Shown here: positions 8,002-16,402 of the stretch, piece by piece | Layout of the letters: the number at the start of each line of letters is the position of its first letter | Numbering within the stretch: position 1 is the first letter of the stretch | NCBI GenBank assembly: GCA_017501345.1 | Contig: JAFVXC010000024.1 | Location: 62,001 to 126,000, forward strand | DNA length: 64,000 nt | Direction: 5' to 3' | Source: Clostridia bacterium | GTDB lineage: Bacteria; Bacillota_A; Clostridia; Oscillospirales; CAG-272 | Notes under the pieces: generated by a model | What the model was told of the DNA's origin: nothing | Databases searched by the model: none | Seen by the model: only the letters and a program-made list of their open reading frames with translations | Made by a program: the position numbers and the translations under genes

Positions 8002-9101
8002 GACTGTCCTCCCGATCCTGCGGACGCCTCCTCAATCAAATCAGAGATTGCCGAGATCAATGCTTCTCTGTCTGCCTCGGGAAGCTTGGTGAGGATATAA
8101 CTCAGATCCTTGATGATAGTCTGGTCATTTTCATTCGTAAGGTAATCTCCGTATTGCGTCAGAACGTTGAAGGGATACTCATCAGCCTTCACGACGAGAA
8201 CAGTATTTGAGCCAATCGATGCAACGAAGGTATCAAGCTGCTTCAGGAAACGGAAGAGCTCCAGGTTTGCCGCCTGAGCCTCTGCATAAATACGTGCGAC
8301 CTCGGTCTCGGTCTTTGCATTGATCTCTGCCGCCGAGGTTACACCGCCTGCAATAATAGCAGCGGCATCGGAATCTGCCTCAGAGATGATAATATTTGCA
8401 TCACGCTCAGCCTGCGCAAGAATGGAATCGATTTCCTTCTGACGGTCTGCGGTCATTTGATCAAAGATGCTCTGCAGATTCGTGTCAGGAAGCGAGATAC
8501 GAAGGAAATTCACATCCTTAATGTAAATACCGTAGTTTTGTCTGCAGTTTTCTCTCACTCGCTCGCAGATCTGCTGCTGAATCGCCTCGATCTTTATCTG
8601 CTCCTTATCCATAGAAACAATCGCGCTGAGGTCATAGGTGCCAACAACGCCGTTGATGACGCTTCGGAGCTGATCTTCGATGTTTGCGTTGATCGTACCT
8701 CTGCTTCCTACGCTGTTGTGATACCTAACGGGGTCCTCAATTTCCCATGCAGCAAATGACTGAATGATAATATTTCTGGAATCATTCGTAATGGTCTCAA
8801 GATATGTAGACTCATAATACTGCAGTCGGTTATCATATTTTACGGTAGACTCAAACGGCCACGGCAGCTTCAGGTAAAGCCCTGCATCGTTGATCTCCTC
8901 GCGAACCTCTCCAAAGCGAAGAATGACCGCACACTCGCCCTCTCTGACTTCACAAGTAAAGCCAAAATAGAAAAATGCTGCAACCAAAATGACCGCGATC
9001 AAAATCTTAAAGATCGGAAAGGATCTCTTCTCCTTGACCTTCCTAGTCTTCTTTTCTTCCGATGCCTCTGCGGCAGAATTTTTAATCTTTTTATCTTTCA
9101 T
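7998..9101 (-). CDS. SPFH/band-7 membrane protein, HflC-like (second of three)
   Basis: A 367-residue protein with a Lys-rich N-terminus (KDKKIKNSAAEASEEKKTRK), one membrane helix (about residues 29-46) and then the HflC-type start REGECAVILRFGEV. The SPFH domain continues with LPWPFESTVKYDNRLQYYES, an HflC-like tract, and a coiled coil rich in Ala and Glu (AERDANIIISEADSDAAAII). A C-terminal tail of about 60 residues follows. Family members oligomerise into ring or vault structures at the membrane and modulate proteases or membrane domains. It sits 24 bases after the larger SPFH protein and overlaps the next one by four bases. The ribosome site (AAAGGAT) is rather far from the ATG. Confidence 0.87.
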   Translation of the reverse strand: MKDKKIKNSAAEASEEKKTRKVKEKRSFPIFKILIAVILVAAFFYFGFTCEVREGECAVILRFGEVREEINDAGLYLKLPWPFESTVKYDNRLQYYESTYLETITNDSRNIIIQSFAAWEIEDPVRYHNSVGSRGTINANIEDQLRSVINGVVGTYDLSAIVSMDKEQIKIEAIQQQICERVRENCRQNYGIYIKDVNFLRISLPDTNLQSIFDQMTADRQKEIDSILAQAERDANIIISEADSDAAAIIAGGVTSAAEINAKTETEVARIYAEAQAANLELFRFLKQLDTFVASIGSNTVLVVKADEYPFNVLTQYGDYLTNENDQTIIKDLSYILTKLPEADREALISAISDLIEEASAGSGGQS

Positions 9102-9125
9102 AATTTATCACAAGTATCCTTTCCA

Positions 9126-11036
9126 TCATTTTCCCTCGGGAGAAAAGGTTTCTTCCTCCACGTAGAATGTGGTCTCCTCCTCGGTTTCGGGAGGAGCTAT
9201 AACACCTATATTAAGACTACCGAAATATATATTTGAACTGTCAACACCCTCGCCGACGATAACAAGTCGCGTGTTTCCATACGCCTCGGTGATTGCGTTC
9301 AGATACTTATAGTACCGATACGTCGTCGGGTAACTCGTATCCGCATTGACGCTCGCCATAAATTCCGAAACCGCTGCCTGCGCGTTTGCAATCGCGGAAT
9401 GCTGATTGACCGTAGCAGACGCAATCGTTGTGGTCTGTTGTGTTTGTGCGCCGGCTATGATCGTTGCCTTATAGGCCTCTGCCTCGAGTATTTTTTCCAC
9501 AGCCTTGATCTCGGCACTGATGACGTTCTGGTAGATCTCCGCAATTTCGATCGGCGGATGGATACTCTCAAGCACGACGCTTACAATCTCGATACCGGTC
9601 TCATATTCTGCAATTCCTTCGATCAGGTCTTTCTTGATATCTTCCGAGAATGCCGCTCTGTCAATGGTGAGTAACGTTCCCAGATCATTGTTGATGGTAT
9701 GATCCACAACAAGCTCGTAAGCATACGCTTCAACGAGTGCAACGGGTGAGGTGTTGTTTTTGAGGTACTGATAAATATCTCCTATCTTATATTCAACCTG
9801 AAGATTGATCGACACAAGCTCGTCACCACTGCCGAGCAGAAGTCTGTACTCTTCGATGCCGTGATCGTCCGTCCAGGTATTGTCCTCGGTCTCCTCGGAA
9901 ACGTACCCGACCGTAAACTTCTGTATGGTATCGACATCATAGACCTCGATCTTATCGCAGGGCCACGGCAATTGGAGATGAAGTCCGGGCTGAAGCGCTT
10001 CCTCCTGCAGTTGTCCGAAACGGTAAACCACACCCATTTGATGAGATTCGACCTGTACAAGTCCCGTCGAAAACCACAAAAGCATCGCAGCAAGCGCGAT
10101 CGTATACGGAAACAGCTTCTTGACCATTCGCATACTCCAAAGAGAGCGCATCGTCATTCCTGTATTTTCTTCGAAATACGTAAGAAGACCGAGCTCCTTT
10201 GAGGAACCGATCGCAAACGGTGCCGGAACGTTCAAAAACGGTTTTTCAAAAACGTTCTTTTTGATGACGGTAACTGCGAAGGAAACCACAAGGAATACCG
10301 ACATATAGTAAAACAGCACCATCAGGATATATTTCAGCCACTTCTGTGCATCGTAAACTCCGAAGATCTTCAGTGCCGATGCGATCATCATCAGAACGAG
10401 CGCGATCTGCAAAAGAGCAAATACGCTTCGAAGGTTCTTAAGGAGAGAGTCGGAAAAATTCTCGCCCGATTTCGCATGACTTCCCCACTTATCAAGTGCA
10501 ATGAAAACGGTGAACATTACGATCATAGCGATCAAGGTGGGATAGTTCATCGTATAAAGTGAGGTCAGACGCGACTGTACAACAAAGAAGCGGATCTGGA
10601 TCAATACCGTTGCGGTCAGCGCAAGAACGACAGCGATCCAAACTCTGTTCCGATTGTACCAACGAGCTACTGCACACAGAGCTCGTTTGATAAAAGACCG
10701 AGATCCTTTGTTTTTCCTTGCTTTTTTCTTTTTTTTGCCCGTTTTTTCGGAGGATCCCGCCACATCGTCATTTTGAGGCTCCGTCGTTTCTATAGATTCC
10801 TCCGCGACCGATGCAGTTTCGATCGAAGATCCTGAGCACTTTCCTTCGGGCAAGCAAAAACGAAGTACCATTACGATAACGTTAATCACCGCAGGGAAAA
10901 AGCACATCAGTGCAAACAAGCAGAGCGGCAAATATTTCGTCATTCCGTACAGCACCTCGGAAGCGATCGCAATAGCGATCAACGCGAGCGCCGATATCAT
11001 AGGCGGCAGAATATTACGTCCACCATCTTTTTTCAT
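9126..11036 (-). CDS. multi-spanning membrane protein with C-terminal SPFH (HflK-like) domain
   Basis: A 636-residue protein, far longer than ordinary HflK (about 400). Seven hydrophobic segments can be read at about residues 14-31, 36-58, 132-152, 166-182, 204-222, 235-258 and 308-326; between the second and third lies an acidic then strongly basic linker (KTGKKKKKARKNK, 99-111). The SPFH domain starts near 326 with VQVESHQMGVVYRFGQLQEE and LHLQLPWPCDK, the classical HflK opening, and ends in a coiled coil with AGAQTQQTTTIASATVNQ. The tail is acidic. The polytopic N-terminal half is of a kind I do not recognise as a named domain. It heads the SPFH-ATPase set, about 90 bases after an LRR lipoprotein gene. 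Confidence 0.85.
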   Translation of the reverse strand: MKKDGGRNILPPMISALALIAIAIASEVLYGMTKYLPLCLFALMCFFPAVINVIVMVLRFCLPEGKCSGSSIETASVAEESIETTEPQNDDVAGSSEKTGKKKKKARKNKGSRSFIKRALCAVARWYNRNRVWIAVVLALTATVLIQIRFFVVQSRLTSLYTMNYPTLIAMIVMFTVFIALDKWGSHAKSGENFSDSLLKNLRSVFALLQIALVLMMIASALKIFGVYDAQKWLKYILMVLFYYMSVFLVVSFAVTVIKKNVFEKPFLNVPAPFAIGSSKELGLLTYFEENTGMTMRSLWSMRMVKKLFPYTIALAAMLLWFSTGLVQVESHQMGVVYRFGQLQEEALQPGLHLQLPWPCDKIEVYDVDTIQKFTVGYVSEETEDNTWTDDHGIEEYRLLLGSGDELVSINLQVEYKIGDIYQYLKNNTSPVALVEAYAYELVVDHTINNDLGTLLTIDRAAFSEDIKKDLIEGIAEYETGIEIVSVVLESIHPPIEIAEIYQNVISAEIKAVEKILEAEAYKATIIAGAQTQQTTTIASATVNQHSAIANAQAAVSEFMASVNADTSYPTTYRYYKYLNAITEAYGNTRLVIVGEGVDSSNIYFGSLNIGVIAPPETEEETTFYVEEETFSPEGK

Positions 11037-11125
11037 TCTGTATGTACCAAGCCTTTCATTTGATCTGTAATAATTCCGTGGTCGTTCTCAAAAAGCAAAT
11101 CCGAAGAAGGTCTTTGCTTCTGCTT

Positions 11126-12172
11126 TTACCTCCCACTCGTTGCGTTGTAAACGATCGTAGCGTCAAGCAAAAGATAATTCGTAGTATCAGCTACAATATC
11201 TTTGAATTTTTTCTCGTCCCCGGCATAAAGCACGAGTTCAAGCGCACTGCATTCCTGAAACGCTCCTACCGGGAGCTCGGGAAGCGAATCGGGCAGATAC
11301 AGCATTCTCATCTGCGTACAACCGAAAAAAGCATATTCACCAAGATACGTCAGCGAATCACCGAGACGAACCGTGTTAATACCATAGCAGCTCTCAAACG
11401 CATTCAGACCGATCCGTTCAACACTGTCAGGCAGGATCACGGATGGGAGAGATTCACAGCCCGTAAACGCAAATTTGTCGATCATTAAAAGAGATTTGCT
11501 GAACTCTACGTTACAAAGGCGACCGCTGTATGCAAAAGCAAATTCCCCGATCGTTTTCACCGAGTCTCCCATTGTAACGGAAACGATGTTCTTCATCGTA
11601 AACGCATCCGAAATATGACGGACCTGATCGGGTATCTCGATACCGCTCGCATTACCGTTATATTTTATGAGAACACCGTCACCGACGATCGCAAATTCAT
11701 CGGAAAGCGAGGAGTGCCACGGAGTACCCGAAAAAGCATATGCGCCGATAGACCAAAGCTTTTTGTTCAGTGTAACGTCCGTCAAAAAGGAACAGCCACC
11801 AAAGCAGTTCATTCCGACTCGCTCGACATTTTTGCCGAGCTTAAGCGACTTGATCACCTGATTCTGATAAAAGATCGCATCCGCAAGCTCAACGACGGGA
11901 CGCCCCTCGATCTCATCGGGAACCACAACACTCTCACTTTCACCCTTATAGTCAGTGATCACGATCGTGTCATCATCGTATATCTTGTATCTGAAATAAG
12001 AATACGATTTCTTTTCAGCATCTGCGGGAAGCGTGCGATTCGGAAGAACAAAATCACTTCCTTGACTCGCACATCCGGACAATGAAAGAAGCAAAAGCGG
12101 AAGAAGAAGCAGAGCGATCAATCCGCATACAATCACAAAGCGACTCACACGGAGGTTCTTATCTGTTACCAT
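11126..12172 (-). CDS. BspA-type leucine-rich-repeat lipoprotein (LRR_5)
   Basis: A 348-residue protein with a lipoprotein signal: hydrophobic residues 12-31 and lipobox LSGC, which would place it lipid-anchored on the outer face. The rest consists of repeats of about 23 residues of the BspA/LRR_5 type, e.g. IGAYAFSGT, IGEFAFAYSGRLCNVEF, IDKFAFTGCESLPSVILP and LGEYAFFGCTQMRMLYLP. BspA-like repeats mediate binding to host or bacterial surface proteins in some species, but their general role is poorly known. It is 20 bases downstream of a second LRR lipoprotein gene and 90 bases upstream of the SPFH genes, all reading the same way. Confidence 0.87.
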   Translation of the reverse strand: MVTDKNLRVSRFVIVCGLIALLLLPLLLLSLSGCASQGSDFVLPNRTLPADAEKKSYSYFRYKIYDDDTIVITDYKGESESVVVPDEIEGRPVVELADAIFYQNQVIKSLKLGKNVERVGMNCFGGCSFLTDVTLNKKLWSIGAYAFSGTPWHSSLSDEFAIVGDGVLIKYNGNASGIEIPDQVRHISDAFTMKNIVSVTMGDSVKTIGEFAFAYSGRLCNVEFSKSLLMIDKFAFTGCESLPSVILPDSVERIGLNAFESCYGINTVRLGDSLTYLGEYAFFGCTQMRMLYLPDSLPELPVGAFQECSALELVLYAGDEKKFKDIVADTTNYLLLDATIVYNATSGR

Positions 12173-12192
12173 ATCTGAATTTCTCCTTTCCG

Positions 12193-13494
12193 TTATCCTT
12201 CATAAACAATTTTGGCAGAATACAACGCAACGTTTCCCTTTTCGCCGACCGTGACCTTTCCCCAATCAGCAGAGGAGCCCTTGTAAACGACCGTCTTCAG
12301 AGAAGAGCAATTATTGAACACGTTGTTTCCGATTGCCCGAAGCGTAGCGGGGAGCTCTACCGTTTTCAGTGAAATGCACCCCAAGAACGCACAGCTTTCG
12401 ATCTCCGTCACCTTCGCGGTGATCACTACGTCTGTCAGATTCACGCATCCGTTGAAAGCGTATTTGGCGATCCGCGTTACCTTACTTCCGATCGTAACAC
12501 GCTGTATCCGCTCACTGCCCTCAAAGGCGTCGGTGATCACCTTTACCTCCTTCGGAATCGTGACGTCGGGTCCCGATCCGTTATATTTCAAAAGAACACC
12601 GTCACCGACGACAAAAAACTCGTCTGTTTGATTCGAGAGCCAAATCGTCCCCTCAAAGGCTGCGTCGCCGATATATCTGACCTTTTTTCCGATCGTAACG
12701 CTCTCGAGCTTTTGAGAGCCCTTGAAGGCTCGCTCACCGATATGGGTCACGTTGTTACCGATCTTGACCGATAAAAGCGCGGTCGACTTCTCAAAAAGAG
12801 AGTTCGGGATCTCGGAAAGTCCTCCGAGATTTACCCGTGTAACCGAGGTGCATTGTGCAAACGCCGCATCTCCTGCAGAGGAAAGACTCTTCGGCAGGAT
12901 GACCTGCGTCAGTGCAGAGCACCCAAGGAAGGATTCGGTGCCGATCGTCTTGAGTCCCTCCTCAAGCCCGATCACGCTGAGAGACAAGCAACGGTAAAAA
13001 GCGCTGTCTCCGATCTCCCGAAGCCCGCTTGTACCGTTCACCTCACAAAGCCGCTCGCACGATTCAAAGGAGTTATTACCGACTTTGGTAACCGTCGTTG
13101 CAAGATCCACGCGAAGGAGACGGTAGCACTTGCGGAAGGCGTTTTGTCCGACCTCGCGGATCCCCTCTCCGAGCTTTACGTATTTCAGCGCTTCGTTGCC
13201 CTCAAAGGCCCCCTCTCCGATCGCTGTAACCGTATAGGAGGAATCGAGCTTTGACGGGATCATCGCTATCTCCTCCCCACTGTCCTTCATACCTGTGATG
13301 ACAGCGGTGTTGTTCTCGTAGAGCGTATAATAATAGCCATCCTTTGAAAGATTGTTTTCAGAAACCACGGCGTAGACCGCATTGTCTGCCATCATACCGC
13401 AGGAGCAGAATATATATGTCAACAGGATCCCGCAACAGATAGCAAGAAACCATTTCCCTATGACGCTTCGATATTGAATCAGCACTTTTTTCAT
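12193..13494 (-). CDS. BspA-type leucine-rich-repeat lipoprotein (LRR_5), larger paralogue
   Basis: A 433-residue surface protein. Residues 14-31 are hydrophobic and end in FCSC, an atypical but plausible lipobox. About a dozen LRR_5 repeats follow: IGEGAFEGNEALKYVKLG, VGQNAFRKCYRLLRVDL, VGNNSFESCERL, IGDSAFYRCLSLSVIGL, IGERAFKGSQKLESVTIG and so on. Both LRR paralogues share an island (WLSNQTDEFFVVGDGVLLKYNG here, a near match in the smaller one), which shows a duplication. It is the first gene after the promoter at 13548-13576 and may lead a six-gene transcript ending with the metal ATPase. Confidence 0.87.
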   Translation of the reverse strand: MKKVLIQYRSVIGKWFLAICCGILLTYIFCSCGMMADNAVYAVVSENNLSKDGYYYTLYENNTAVITGMKDSGEEIAMIPSKLDSSYTVTAIGEGAFEGNEALKYVKLGEGIREVGQNAFRKCYRLLRVDLATTVTKVGNNSFESCERLCEVNGTSGLREIGDSAFYRCLSLSVIGLEEGLKTIGTESFLGCSALTQVILPKSLSSAGDAAFAQCTSVTRVNLGGLSEIPNSLFEKSTALLSVKIGNNVTHIGERAFKGSQKLESVTIGKKVRYIGDAAFEGTIWLSNQTDEFFVVGDGVLLKYNGSGPDVTIPKEVKVITDAFEGSERIQRVTIGSKVTRIAKYAFNGCVNLTDVVITAKVTEIESCAFLGCISLKTVELPATLRAIGNNVFNNCSSLKTVVYKGSSADWGKVTVGEKGNVALYSAKIVYEG

Positions 13495-13547
13495 AGTATC
13501 CCTTTCCGTGTTCTCACGAATTATCGATTCATACTCAATATATTCAT

Positions 13548-13576
13548 ATTATACCATAATTTTTGAAAAAAAGCAA
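13548..13576 (-). promoter_or_regulatory. promoter of the LRR-SPFH-ATPase run
   Basis: On the minus strand TTGCTT (13576-13571) and TATAAT (13553-13548) are 17 bases apart, about 50 bases before the first LRR gene. It is the only clear promoter found for the six genes down to 5120; a weak TTGAGA element lies ahead of the large SPFH gene. Confidence 0.75.
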
Positions 13577-13614
13577 TACCCATTGGTGTATTGTAAATAA
13601 ATTCCAAAAGAAAA

Positions 13615-13650
13615 AAGCGGTATTTTGTGAAAAATACCGCTTGCTTTTAT
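13615..13650. terminator. bidirectional terminator after the alpha/beta hydrolase gene
   Basis: A perfect 12-pair stem AAGCGGTATTTT, loop GTGA, has T-rich tracts on both sides. It ends the minus-strand run that begins at folT and insulates the LRR promoter. Confidence 0.85.
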
Positions 13651-14639
13651 TTTTTTGTGGACCGTGTCTTTAAAAACGTTTCGATTTCCGAAAGATAATC
13701 TGCCATCACGTCGTTCGTGCTCATATAGATTTCGTGCCTCGCACGATCCTCACATTGGAGCTCGCCGTTTACAAGGAGGGACACGAAAATATCCTGCTCT
13801 CTTCTGAACACGAGATCATCATCCCCCGCCGAAAAAAGCAAAACGGGGATCTTTATGCGTGCACAACGGATGGGGTCAAGCATATATCTTCCGATCCGCA
13901 GGGATTCATTCACCCAACGGTAGGACGGATAGCTGTTCTGCAAATACGGATACGCCACTCGCTTTTGTCTGTAATACTCAAATCTCTCAACCGATGTGTC
14001 GGGGCTGGTTTCAAACTGCTCGTTGTCGTTAAAACCAGATTTTGCTGTAAAAACCAGTCGGTCTCCTCTTCCGAAAATACGGCAAACCGCCGACATCGCG
14101 CGGGTGACCGTCGTCGGGATCCCCTCGGTCTTTGGCTTCAGCATCGGGGAGGTCAAAATTGCCTTCTGAAATACGCTCGGGTGGTTCTGTAAATACAGGA
14201 TCGAAACCGCGCCTCCCATCGAGTGACCGTACAGATACAGCGGTAGCCCTTTCGCCTTCGGCTGTACGATCTTCTTCACAAAGCAGTGCAGATCACGCAC
14301 GTAGTCGCTGAAGCTTTCGATATCGGTCAAGGCAAGATCGGGAGACAAGCGGTGTGACCGCCCGTGTCCGCGGTGGTCGAGCGCAAATACCGAAAATCCC
14401 ATTTGCATAAACCAATACGCCATTTCACGGAACTTCTCTGCCGATTCATTGTATCCGTGTGAGATCACGACCGCTCCCTTTGCGTCGGGAAGGATCTCAC
14501 ACTCGTAATAAAGCCTTTTATCATCCTTTGAAGCAAAAAAGCCCTCAGTCCGATGCACCGCCAGATACGGCTCTACGGTTTCCCGCATAAACTGAAAATA
14601 TCCACCGTCCTCCGGTAAAAGATCCTGATACGTAAGCAT
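13647..14639 (-). CDS. alpha/beta hydrolase (monoacylglycerol lipase / lysophospholipase-like)
   Basis: A 330-residue serine hydrolase of the Hydrolase_4 type. The nucleophile elbow is GHSMGG (about residues 143-148), the oxyanion strand carries VISHGYNE, and HRGHGRSHR is the conserved loop of PldB/monoglyceride-lipase proteins. The catalytic Asp is probably in SAGDDDLV and the His in RARHEIYMS near the C-terminus. There is no signal peptide, so it should be cytoplasmic. It would cleave acyl esters; the actual lipid is not known. The gene starts 12 bases after divIC with a GGAGGT site, and is the last in the folT-led run. Confidence 0.82.
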   Translation of the reverse strand: MLTYQDLLPEDGGYFQFMRETVEPYLAVHRTEGFFASKDDKRLYYECEILPDAKGAVVISHGYNESAEKFREMAYWFMQMGFSVFALDHRGHGRSHRLSPDLALTDIESFSDYVRDLHCFVKKIVQPKAKGLPLYLYGHSMGGAVSILYLQNHPSVFQKAILTSPMLKPKTEGIPTTVTRAMSAVCRIFGRGDRLVFTAKSGFNDNEQFETSPDTSVERFEYYRQKRVAYPYLQNSYPSYRWVNESLRIGRYMLDPIRCARIKIPVLLFSAGDDDLVFRREQDIFVSLLVNGELQCEDRARHEIYMSTNDVMADYLSEIETFLKTRSTKK

Positions 14640-14651
14640 CCTCGACCTCCA

Positions 14652-14999
14652 TTAGTTTTTTTCGGTCAAATTATTATAAAACACCTCTTCATCGGGAAAA
14701 ACAAGACCGAGCTTTTCCCTCGCCATACGGATGATATACGCATCATCCACGGGACTGTCGATCAAATATCGCAGCTCCGCCGCGTTGTTCTCGTGCTCCT
14801 TGATCTCCACATTAAGCTTTTCTGTCTCTTGGCGAAGGCGGTTGTATTCTACCAGCTTCGTTGCAAAAAAGACAAGAGACAGCGTCAGCATAATAATAAA
14901 CAAACACTTGAAGAGAAGCGGCATACGCGGCGCTTCACGCTTTTCAAGAGGCTTTACCGATTGGTTTTCTTGCGTTTTCATCGTTTGTTTTCCGCCCAT
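14652..14999 (-). CDS. divIC: DivIC/FtsB-family septum formation protein
   Basis: A short bitopic protein of 115 residues: cytoplasmic basic N-terminus, one membrane helix (about residues 27-45), then a coiled coil (RLRQETEKLNVEIKEHENNA) and the conserved DAYIIRMAREKLGLVFPDE end typical of DivIC/FtsB. These proteins bridge DivIB/FtsQ and FtsL in the divisome. GTG 15005, ATG 14999 and ATG 14981 are in frame; ATG 14999 is chosen because AGAAGGGG lies eight bases upstream. The start overlaps the end of yabQ by about 56 bases, an unusually long overlap. Position after yabP-yabQ is the classic Firmicutes order. Confidence 0.88.
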   Translation of the reverse strand: MGGKQTMKTQENQSVKPLEKREAPRMPLLFKCLFIIMLTLSLVFFATKLVEYNRLRQETEKLNVEIKEHENNAAELRYLIDSPVDDAYIIRMAREKLGLVFPDEEVFYNNLTEKN

Positions 15000-15708
15000 A
15001 TACACGTCCCCTTCTCTTATTTTTTACATCCTCCCGAGCTATATGCGAACCGTCTCTTACCGCTTCACCGCTCGTTTTTATCGGCGCCTCAAGCCCTACG
15101 TACATCATACAGTCAAAGCCCATCTCCGCCGATGCGAGAAGAGCCTTCATCTGCAAGGTGTGAAACCTCGCATCTCTTTTTTGGCGGATACACGCCCGAC
15201 ATCTCTTCAGGACAACGCCGTAAAGACTCCGAATTCCCTTCCATACAGTCTTCAGCGGAAAAAGCAAGGCGCGTACGGCATACCCAAGAACCAGACGGAC
15301 CATCAGTGCAAGCAGTTGCGAAAAATACGAAAACAGCCGTCCGACGGTCAAGGTGTAGCTCGTATAACCGAGCGCCGTTCCAAGCAAAATAAACCAACGG
15401 ATCCGACCGTTGTTCCCAACGTATGCAAGCAGTATGATCCCAATTGCCGCAGAAAGGCAAAACAAAACATCCCCTGAAAAGCGCAAAAAGAATAAAATTC
15501 CTCGCATAAGCCCTTTCTCTGTGAATGCTCTCGATTGCTTAGCGACCAAAAATCTCGGTAGCTTTGCCTTTTGGCTAAATGCAGAGCCTGCGCGCTCTCC
15601 GAGAAGAATACGGCTAAACTGCAAGAGGCTGTATAAAACCCCCAAAGCAAAGCCGAGAATGATAGACTGCACCGTTAACGATGCGAGCAGCTTCGGAGAA
15701 TATTCCAT
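14944..15708 (-). CDS. yabQ: spore cortex biosynthesis protein YabQ
   Basis: A 254-residue membrane protein. The start LASLTVQSIILGFALGVLYSLLQFSRIL is the hallmark YabQ helix, with further membrane segments around residues 55-95 and 100-125. The C-terminal half (from about 130) is long, basic and less conserved. YabQ is needed for spore cortex formation in Bacillus and sits in the forespore membranes. It follows yabP by five bases and its 3' end overlaps divIC. The N-terminal match and the gene order together make the call firm; the long tail is larger than in Bacillus YabQ. Confidence 0.87.
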   Translation of the reverse strand: MEYSPKLLASLTVQSIILGFALGVLYSLLQFSRILLGERAGSAFSQKAKLPRFLVAKQSRAFTEKGLMRGILFFLRFSGDVLFCLSAAIGIILLAYVGNNGRIRWFILLGTALGYTSYTLTVGRLFSYFSQLLALMVRLVLGYAVRALLFPLKTVWKGIRSLYGVVLKRCRACIRQKRDARFHTLQMKALLASAEMGFDCMMYVGLEAPIKTSGEAVRDGSHIAREDVKNKRRGRVYGRKTNDENARKPIGKAS

Positions 15709-15713
15709 AGAGA

Positions 15714-16046
15714 TTATCGCTTCCCGAAAAAGCCGCGCTTTTTATCGCTCTTAACGGAAGCATCCTTGGGATCTAAGTAATCAAGCGTTCTTATACTTCC
15801 CGTGAGCGTTACGGTGCCTTTCTCGGTGTCAAAAATCTCGATGCGAAGCCCTTCCCCCTCTACAATCAGATCACCGAGAGAGGTAGACAGCTCGGCGGAG
15901 AGATCGTCAAAGCGAAGTACGTCCTCCACACCATTGATTACAAGACGCTTTCTGTTTTCCAAAATAATCGTATTCGGCTTCTTCGGCTCTTCTGCACGAG
16001 CCCCATCGCGAAATGCCTCTCCACCCTTATAATTCTGATAATTCAT
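15714..16046 (-). CDS. yabP: sporulation protein YabP
   Basis: A 110-residue soluble protein of the YabP/YqfC family. The core ILENRKRLVINGVEDVLRFDD and the following LSTSLGDLIVEGEGLRIEIFD match the family well, and the tail GFFGKR is common in YabP. In Bacillus it is made in the mother cell and needed for cortex assembly together with YabQ. The ribosome site before ATG 16046 is weak (GGGGCGG). About 100 bases separate it from the S4 gene, and that gap holds a possible sigma-E promoter. Confidence 0.87.
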   Translation of the reverse strand: MNYQNYKGGEAFRDGARAEEPKKPNTIILENRKRLVINGVEDVLRFDDLSAELSTSLGDLIVEGEGLRIEIFDTEKGTVTLTGSIRTLDYLDPKDASVKSDKKRGFFGKR

Positions 16047-16096
16047 ATCACGGTCCGCCCCCTGCCTGAAATTCGGAGATTCAAAATCCTATCCAA

Positions 16097-16125
16097 ATCT
16101 TATGCAAGTCGCGCTCCGAGTATGC
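16097..16125 (-). promoter_or_regulatory. possible mother-cell (sigma-E-type) promoter for yabP-yabQ
   Basis: On the minus strand GCATACT (16125-16119) and CATAAGAT (16104-16097) are 14 bases apart, resembling the sigma-E pattern (ATA-containing -35, CATACAnT -10). yabP is sigma-E controlled in Bacillus, and this is the only sizeable gap in the run. Short-motif inference only. Confidence 0.35.
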
Positions 16126-16147
16126 AATGGGAGGAGGAAGAGACACC

Positions 16148-16390
16148 TTATCCGATCACCTCATACATCGTTCCCGCGTCGTCCTTCCCCGCGTGCTCTC
16201 TGATATCAAGAATGCGGATCTTCAGGGTGCGCTGTCCGAAGGTGATCTCGATTACGTCGTTCTCCTTTACGTCATAGGATGCCTTCGCAGGTCTGCCGTT
16301 CACGGTAACGTGCTGATTGTCGCAGGCATCGTTCGCAACGGTGCGCCGTTTGATCACACGGGATACTTTCAAAAATTTATCAAGTCTCAT
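16148..16390 (-). CDS. rqcP: RNA-binding S4-domain protein (RqcP/YabO)
   Basis: An 80-residue protein made almost entirely of an S4 domain: MRLDKFLKVSRVIKRRTVANDACD is the RNA-binding helix pair and VTVNGRPAKASYDVKENDVIEI the following strands. RqcP (YabO) binds the 50S subunit with RqcH and drives poly-alanine tailing of stalled nascent chains in Bacillus. The order mazG, yabO, yabP, yabQ, divIC is the conserved one. The symbol follows the Bacillus orthologue; HslR-type heat-shock S4 proteins look similar, but the context favours RqcP. Confidence 0.87.
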   Translation of the reverse strand: MRLDKFLKVSRVIKRRTVANDACDNQHVTVNGRPAKASYDVKENDVIEITFGQRTLKIRILDIREHAGKDDAGTMYEVIG

Positions 16391-16402
16391 GGTCTTTCCC
16401 TT

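Noticed and set aside
11126..13494. Repeated motifs in the two LRR genes considered as tandem DNA repeats
   Set aside because: The repeats are protein-level LRR_5 units with diverged codons, not DNA repeats or a CRISPR array.
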